Source of the DNA: ZC4RG30 sp039932715
GTDB taxonomy: Bacteria > Pseudomonadota > Gammaproteobacteria > Steroidobacterales > Steroidobacteraceae
Assembly: GCA_039932715.1 (NCBI GenBank)
Contig: JBDTPN010000010.1
Coordinates: forward strand, 1 to 64,000
DNA: 64,000 nt
Reading direction: 5' to 3'
The notes beneath the pieces are model-generated. The model saw only the letters and a list, made by a program, of their open reading frames with translations. It had not been told where the DNA came from and searched no databases. This document shows, piece after piece, positions 59,426 through 64,000 of this stretch. Each line of letters opens with the position of its first letter. Position 1 is the first letter of the stretch. The translations under genes and the position numbers were made by a program.

Positions 59426-60598
59426 ATGCTGCGAAAAATTCTTCTGCTGGCCATGATCGTGGGTGGCTGCGCCCCGGCGGTGGCCCATCACGGCATTTCC
59501 AACTGGGACCTCAACAAGGACCTGTCGATCACCGGCACATTGGTGCGCATCGACCTGATCAATCCCCATTCGTGGATCTTCGTCGATGTGAAGGGGGCTG
59601 ATGGCAAGGTAGTGCACTGGCGCTGCGAGATGCGCTCGGTCAATTCCCTGCGCCGATCCGGTTGGACCACCGACCTGTTTCATATCGGCAGCACGCTGAC
59701 CATCACCGGCTCGCCCGAGCGCACCAAGCCCGCCTATTGCTACCTGGGCACGATTGTTTTCGCCGATGGCAGTCGCATGGATCGTTACGGGCAGCGCCAG
59801 CTTGCGGTGGCCACAGGCTCAAAGCCGGCAACGCAGGCACATGTGATGCGTACGGACACAGGCCTGCCCAATCTTGCCGGTGAGTGGGCCGCCGAACAAC
59901 GGGTCATGTCAGATCCCCGCGGACAATCAGGCACGCTGGTGCCGCTGAGCGATGCCGCTAAAATGAAGCCCGGCGATATTCCTGCGGGACAAAAGGCCTT
60001 TCCCGGTGCGCGTGGTTCGCCAGAATCCATGGCCGCAGATCCGGTGCGGGCGGCCTGGGAGCGTCCGGTCCCGGTCAAGCTGACCGAGACCGGCCAGCGG
60101 GCATCGCGCGCTTTCAATCCCGCTTCACGTGAAAATCCACGACTGCGCTGCGAGCCCACCAGCATCTTGTTCGACTGGACCTTTGACTCGGTGGTAAACC
60201 GCATCACGCAGACGCCAACCCGCATCGCGCTGCAGTACGGACATATGGATCTGGCCCGGGTCATTCACCTTGATCACAAGACGGTGCCTGCCGGGGTCAA
60301 GCCTTCTCGCGCCGGCTATTCCGTCGGCCATTGGGATGCCGATACGCTGGTGGTTGAAACCTCGAATTTCCTGCCGGGGGTGCTCAACGCGGATGGTCGA
60401 GTGCTGCATGGCGCACAACTGCGAATTACTGAAAAGTTCCGGGTGGAAGCGGGACCGGTTCGCCTCACGCGACAGTTCGTGGCCGAGGATGCTGAATACC
60501 TGGCCGAGCCCTGGCGCGGGGCGGATATCGTTCTACCTGCAGACGTCCCCTATGCTCCCTATCGCTGCAAGGATCCGGGCGGGGCGCCGGCGAAGTAG
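59426..60598 (+). CDS. DUF6152 exported protein
   Basis: 390 residues with signal peptide (about 1-20, VAHHG). The DUF6152 start is clear: AHHGISNWDLNKDLSITGTLVRIDLINPHSW, then VKGADGKVVHWRCE and the LRRSGW, SPERTKPAYCYLG stretches (about 20-110). The larger C-terminal part (about 140-385), with FDWTFDSVVNRITQTP and HWDADTLVVETSNF, is of the kind commonly joined to DUF6152. Function is unknown. The ATG has GGGGAGG eight bases upstream and faces the MerR promoter at close range, so the two transcripts share the control region. Confidence 0.85.
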   Translation: MLRKILLLAMIVGGCAPAVAHHGISNWDLNKDLSITGTLVRIDLINPHSWIFVDVKGADGKVVHWRCEMRSVNSLRRSGWTTDLFHIGSTLTITGSPERTKPAYCYLGTIVFADGSRMDRYGQRQLAVATGSKPATQAHVMRTDTGLPNLAGEWAAEQRVMSDPRGQSGTLVPLSDAAKMKPGDIPAGQKAFPGARGSPESMAADPVRAAWERPVPVKLTETGQRASRAFNPASRENPRLRCEPTSILFDWTFDSVVNRITQTPTRIALQYGHMDLARVIHLDHKTVPAGVKPSRAGYSVGHWDADTLVVETSNFLPGVLNADGRVLHGAQLRITEKFRVEAGPVRLTRQFVAEDAEYLAEPWRGADIVLPADVPYAPYRCKDPGGAPAK

Positions 60599-60667
60599 GC
60601 AGGCGTGGCCGCACCCGCGACATTGCCGCAAGATATCCCCTGCCCAGGGTATTGAGTGGAGTAGTGG

Positions 60668-61711
60668 ATGGAATACCGGTCATTGGGTCGCACGAACATC
60701 AAGGTGAGTGCGATCGGCCTTGGAACCATGACTTTCGGCGAGCAGAACAGCGAGGCCGATGGGCATCAGCAGCTTGACTACGCATTTGACCAGGGAGTGA
60801 ATCTGGTCGATACGGCTGAGATGTATTCGGTTCCCCCGCGCACCGAAACCTATGGCTCAACCGAGCGCATCATCGGCAGTTGGCTCAAGCGCAGCGGCAA
60901 GCGTGACAAGATGGTGCTGGCCACGAAAGTCGCCGGCCCTGGAGCAGTGCTGGGCGTGAAGCATGTGCGGGGTGGCGACAACAAGCTGGATCGAAAAAAT
61001 ATTGTCGCCGCAGTGGAAACCAGTCTGCAGCGACTGCAGACGGACTACATCGACATCTACCAGCTGCACTGGCCAAGTCGCGTCACCAATTACTTTGGGC
61101 GCCTGGGCTATCAACATGTGGCCGAACAGGAGGTGGCCATCGAGGAGACGTTGAGTGCCCTGGGCGACTTGGTTCGCGCCGGCAAGGTGCGCCACATCGG
61201 TTTATCCAACGAGACGCCCTGGGGAATGCACCGGTTCCTGCAATTGGCGGAATCCGCAGGTCAGGAGCGCATCGTGTCCATCCAGAATCCCTATAGCTTG
61301 CTTAACCGCACCTTCGAGATCGGCTTGGCGGAGATGGCGATTCGTGAAGACGTGGGCTTGCTCGCTTATTCGCCGTTGGCATTTGGTGTGCTGTCAGGAA
61401 AATTCCTCAATGGCGCCAGGCCGCCCGAATCCCGCATAGTTCGCTGGACGCGGTTCGCGCGCTACACCAACGAATATGCTGATCGCGCCACGATTGCGTA
61501 CGCGGGAATTGCCGCGAAGCATGGGCTCAACATGGCACAAATGGCGCTGGCATTCGTCAGGCAGCAATCCTTCGTGACCAGCGTGCTCATTGGCGCGACC
61601 ACCATGGAGCAGCTCAAGACCAACCTGGCAAGCGGCTCCGTTCAATTGGATCAGGCGGTAATCCAGGACATCGATGCGGTGCATCGCGCGCATCCCAGTC
61701 CTTGTCCATAG
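60668..61711 (+). CDS. Aldo/keto reductase (Tas-like)
   Basis: 347-residue NADPH-dependent oxidoreductase. The AKR barrel runs end to end: MEYRSLGRTNIKVSAIGLGTMTFGEQ at the start, catalytic Asp and Tyr in LVDTAEMY, Lys in LATKVAG, His in YQLHWP, and the cofactor-binding SLLNRTFE and LIGATTMEQL. This is the Tas/YajO-type subgroup, reducing small aldehydes or ketones. No closely linked substrate pathway is evident. Converges with the ABC permease gene four bases away. Confidence 0.94.
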   Translation: MEYRSLGRTNIKVSAIGLGTMTFGEQNSEADGHQQLDYAFDQGVNLVDTAEMYSVPPRTETYGSTERIIGSWLKRSGKRDKMVLATKVAGPGAVLGVKHVRGGDNKLDRKNIVAAVETSLQRLQTDYIDIYQLHWPSRVTNYFGRLGYQHVAEQEVAIEETLSALGDLVRAGKVRHIGLSNETPWGMHRFLQLAESAGQERIVSIQNPYSLLNRTFEIGLAEMAIREDVGLLAYSPLAFGVLSGKFLNGARPPESRIVRWTRFARYTNEYADRATIAYAGIAAKHGLNMAQMALAFVRQQSFVTSVLIGATTMEQLKTNLASGSVQLDQAVIQDIDAVHRAHPSPCP

Positions 61712-61714
61712 CGG

Positions 61715-62476
61715 TCAGTGCCTGAGGCGCCAGCCGCTGCGGATCATCCACGAGATCAGCGCCAGGCACGCGGCCATGATGACCAGCACCAGGCCCAGGC
61801 TTACCAGCACGTTGACGTCTGACTTGCCATAGAAGCTCCAGCGGAAACCGCTGATCAGGTAGACCACGGGATTGAACAGGCTGATCGTGCGCCACACGCC
61901 GGGCAGCATGTCGATGGAATAGAAGCTGCCACCCAGGAACGTCAATGGAGTGACCACCAGTGACGGCACGAATTGCAGTTTCTCCCAACTGGTAGCCCAG
62001 ATGCCCAGCACGAAACCGAACAGGCTGAAGGTCAGCGCAGTCAGCAGCAGGAACATCAGCATCCAGAACGGATGCAGTATCTGCAGCGGCACGAAGAACG
62101 CCGAAGTCGCCAGGATGATGAGGCCAATCATCATGGACTTGGTGGCAGCGGCGCCCACGTAGCCCAGGATGATCTCAGGCGTTGATACCGGCGCCGACAG
62201 CAATTCGTAGATGGTGCCGGACCACTTCGGGAAGTAGATGCCGAAAGACGCGTTGCCTATGCTCTCGGTCAGCACCGACAGCATGATGAGGCCGGGGACA
62301 ATGAACGCGGCGAAGGGCACGCCATGTATTTCGGTAATGCGCGAACCGATTGCCGAACCGAACACCACGAAATACAGCGACGTAGTGAGCACTGGCGTCA
62401 GTATGCTTTGCACCACGGTGCGAAAAGTCCGCGCCATCTCGAACTTGTAAATCGCGCGCACCGCATGCCAGTTCAT
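61715..62476 (-). CDS. ABC-2 type transporter permease (YadH-like)
   Basis: 253 residues with six transmembrane helices (about 20-45, 55-80, 105-130, 135-160, 168-192, 222-245), as in the ABC-2 permease family. YadH-like text includes NWHAVRAIYKFEMARTFRT, VPFAAFIVPGLIMLSVLTES and PLTFLGGSFYSIDMLPGVW. It forms the membrane part of an exporter with the ATPase encoded upstream, whose stop it overlaps by four bases (ATGA). The transported substrate is unknown. Confidence 0.94.
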   Translation of the reverse strand: MNWHAVRAIYKFEMARTFRTVVQSILTPVLTTSLYFVVFGSAIGSRITEIHGVPFAAFIVPGLIMLSVLTESIGNASFGIYFPKWSGTIYELLSAPVSTPEIILGYVGAAATKSMMIGLIILATSAFFVPLQILHPFWMLMFLLLTALTFSLFGFVLGIWATSWEKLQFVPSLVVTPLTFLGGSFYSIDMLPGVWRTISLFNPVVYLISGFRWSFYGKSDVNVLVSLGLVLVIMAACLALISWMIRSGWRLRH

Positions 62477-63417
62477 GGCGCGCTCCTGACCAGTGATACA
62501 AAAATGTCTTCCAGCGAGCTTTGCTGGGTCTCCAGGTCACGGAAATTGAGGTGCAACTGGTTGAGCTCGCGCAGCACGGCGGTAATGCGCGTGCGCTCAC
62601 CCTCGGTCTCGAAGCTGTATATCAGGGTCATGCCATCTGCCGACAGCACGAGGCTGAACTGTGCAAGGGGCGCAGGAATGGATTCGAGGCGTTCTGCAAG
62701 ATGCAGGCGCAGTTCCTTGCGCCCCAGCTTGCGCACCAGCTGGGCCTTGTCCTCCACCAGGATCAATTCGCCGCGATTGATGATGCCGATGCGGTCGGCC
62801 ATCTCTTCGGCTTCTTCGATGTAATGCGTGGTCAGGATGATGGTGACGCCGCTGGCTCGAAGCTCACGCACCATCTGCCACATATCGCGTCGCAGCTCCA
62901 CATCCACGCCAGCCGACGGCTCGTCGAGGAACAATATGCGCGGTTCGTGCACCAGTGCCTTGGCGATCATCATGCGGCGCTTCATTCCCCCGGAAAGCGT
63001 CATGATCTTGACGTCGCGCTTGTCCCACAGCGACAAGGCCTTGAGCACGCGTTCGATCACCGCCGGATCCGCCGGCTTGCCGAATAGCCCGCGGCTGAAA
63101 CGTGCCGCAGCCTGCACGGTCTCGAAGGCATCGGTGGCGATTTCCTGGGGCACCAGGCCAATCAATGATCGCGCCGCGCGCGCGTCGCGCTTGACGTCAA
63201 AGCCACCGGCAATCACCGAACCACTGGTGGCGTTGACCAGTCCGCAGGCAATGCCGATCAGCGTGGTCTTGCCCGCACCGTTGGGGCCCAGCAGGGCAAA
63301 GATTTCGCCTTCCTGGATGTCGAGGTTGACCGACCGCAGTGCAGTCAGGCCGCCGGGATAGGTTTTGGTAAGGTTCTCGATCCGCAGGATGGGTTGCACG
63401 GGTAAGATTCTACGCAT
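62473..63417 (-). CDS. ABC transporter ATP-binding protein (YadG-like)
   Basis: 314 residues. Walker A GPNGAGKTT (about 44-52), signature LSGGMKRR (about 140), Walker B ILFLDEPSAGVD and the switch His in TTHYIEEAE are intact. The order and the C-terminal SLEDIFVSLV tail match E. coli YadG. It powers the permease at 61715 in an export system. The start is uncertain: ATG 63417 overlaps the M1 peptidase ATG on the opposite strand, while GTG 63399 would shorten it by six residues. Neither has a strong ribosome binding site. Confidence 0.94.
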   Translation of the reverse strand: MRRILPVQPILRIENLTKTYPGGLTALRSVNLDIQEGEIFALLGPNGAGKTTLIGIACGLVNATSGSVIAGGFDVKRDARAARSLIGLVPQEIATDAFETVQAAARFSRGLFGKPADPAVIERVLKALSLWDKRDVKIMTLSGGMKRRMMIAKALVHEPRILFLDEPSAGVDVELRRDMWQMVRELRASGVTIILTTHYIEEAEEMADRIGIINRGELILVEDKAQLVRKLGRKELRLHLAERLESIPAPLAQFSLVLSADGMTLIYSFETEGERTRITAVLRELNQLHLNFRDLETQQSSLEDIFVSLVRSAP

Positions 63418-64000
63418 GAAAGCAGCTGCCGTTGTCGTTGCCTGCCTGATTGCTGCCAGCCTGGCGGGATGCAAACCGCAGTCTCCCGCAGCCGCGCAAC
63501 CACCACCCACTCCAAGGGCTGCGCCTGAAGTGGCGCCGGTGCTGCTGACCGAAGATGCGCACGACGTGCACTCCTATGCACAACCGGTAATTGCGCGCGT
63601 AACCCATGTCGATCTCGAGTTGAGCGCGGACTTCACTGCCCATACCCTGGCCGGGACGGCCGCCCTGGATGTGCAGACTGCAGCCGATGGCTACACGCTG
63701 ACGCTCGACACCAATGGCCTGGCCATTGAATCGGTAACGGATCAGGACGGCAAATCCCTGGCCTGGACTCTGGGTGCAGTGGACAAAGTGCTGGGCGCCC
63801 CACTGCAAATTCAGTTGGGCAGTGCCCGTCGCGCAATCGTCCATTACAAAACCAGTGCCAACGCGCTGGCACTTCAATGGCTCACTCCGGCACAGACAGC
63901 AGGCAAGAAGCAGCCTTACCTGTTCAACCAGAGTGAACCCATTCTCACCCGCACCTGGATTCCGACCCAGGACAGCCCCGGCATTCGCCAGACGTGGAGC
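63416..64000 (+). CDS. M1-family metallopeptidase lipoprotein, 5' portion
   Basis: Runs off the right edge; 195 residues are visible. A signal with lipobox LAGC (about 16-19) predicts a lipoprotein or exported form. The mature start has VARVTHVDLELSADFTAHTL-type beta text (about 58-80) and the conserved ALQWLTPAQTAGKKQPYLF stretch (about 153-172), RTWIPTQDSPGIRQTW, as in leukotriene-A4-hydrolase-like M1 aminopeptidases. The zinc site HExxH and GxMEN motif would lie beyond the window. The ATG 63416 overlaps the start codon of the ABC ATPase gene on the other strand, implying a very compact divergent promoter. Confidence 0.85.
   Translation, partial: MKAAAVVVACLIAASLAGCKPQSPAAAQPPPTPRAAPEVAPVLLTEDAHDVHSYAQPVIARVTHVDLELSADFTAHTLAGTAALDVQTAADGYTLTLDTNGLAIESVTDQDGKSLAWTLGAVDKVLGAPLQIQLGSARRAIVHYKTSANALALQWLTPAQTAGKKQPYLFNQSEPILTRTWIPTQDSPGIRQTWS

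Overview
The window is high-GC bacterial chromosome, most likely from a gammaproteobacterium of the Steroidobacteraceae/Nevskiales type. This placement is inference from gene content: YaeQ, YadG/YadH-type ABC exporter, several periplasmic PQQ dehydrogenases, DUF6152, DUF3106, DUF2092 and ECF sigma modules. No rRNA or intact tRNA is present to settle the taxonomy.

Layout. 1-8.9 kb is accessory DNA: a fibronectin-III/YD protein, a small secreted protein, a 1356-aa RHS protein with an unrecognised C-terminal domain, and three small hydrophobic ORFs. Two exact 42-bp copies of the 3' half of a tRNA-Arg(ACG) gene (7294-7335, 8589-8630) follow, bracketing a carboxymuconolactone-decarboxylase-like gene. 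The second copy is followed by a rho-independent terminator and a truncated antitoxin. These look like island attachment junctions. 8.9-16.6 kb holds secreted proteins: DUF8021, a formylglycine-generating-enzyme-like protein, a SnoaL protein, a lipoprotein with three NTF2-like domains, an M20 amidohydrolase, an outer-membrane-like lipoprotein and a frameshifted DUF4136 lipoprotein.

16.6-34.2 kb is dominated by quinoproteins: a quinohemoprotein alcohol dehydrogenase (17.4 kb), a three-gene operon of an arylmalonate-decarboxylase-like protein plus two quinoprotein dehydrogenases (29.0-23.9 kb), and a polyvinyl-alcohol-dehydrogenase-like protein (32.3 kb). Among them lie DUF4242, LysR, cupin, a broken BamA-like gene, a host-attachment-type protein, a nucleotide-sugar dehydratase-like enzyme and a YaeQ-AraC-metallothionein cluster. 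34.2-37.6 kb is a decaying corridor: DUF2092 with an in-frame stop, a glutaminase remnant and a broken outer-membrane protein, with an intact cytochrome c' among them.

37.6-49.2 kb is mostly envelope and regulation: two ECF sigma/anti-sigma pairs (one whose start codon lies inside a perfect 10-bp GAAA-loop hairpin), a fatty acid desaturase, an SPFH-Arc-GST operon, an L,D-transpeptidase, KAS III, a glycine-zipper lipoprotein and a TPR-GGDEF protein. 49.3-54.6 kb is a tightly overlapping five-gene catabolic operon (carotenoid/lignostilbene oxygenase, SnoaL, Zn-alcohol dehydrogenase, alpha/beta hydrolase, MFS transporter). 54.6-64 kb contains a third sigma module with DUF3106, an 11-residue-repeat protein, an alkaline phosphatase, a MerR-TipAS regulator with a 19-bp-spacer promoter facing a DUF6152 gene, an aldo/keto reductase, a YadGH-like ABC exporter and the start of an M1 metallopeptidase that runs off the right edge.

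The leading candidates for an undescribed system are the lignostilbene-type oxygenase operon, the AMDase-quinoprotein operon and the sigma-factor start-codon hairpin. No CRISPR array was seen. All family assignments come from reading motifs by eye; no database search was run.
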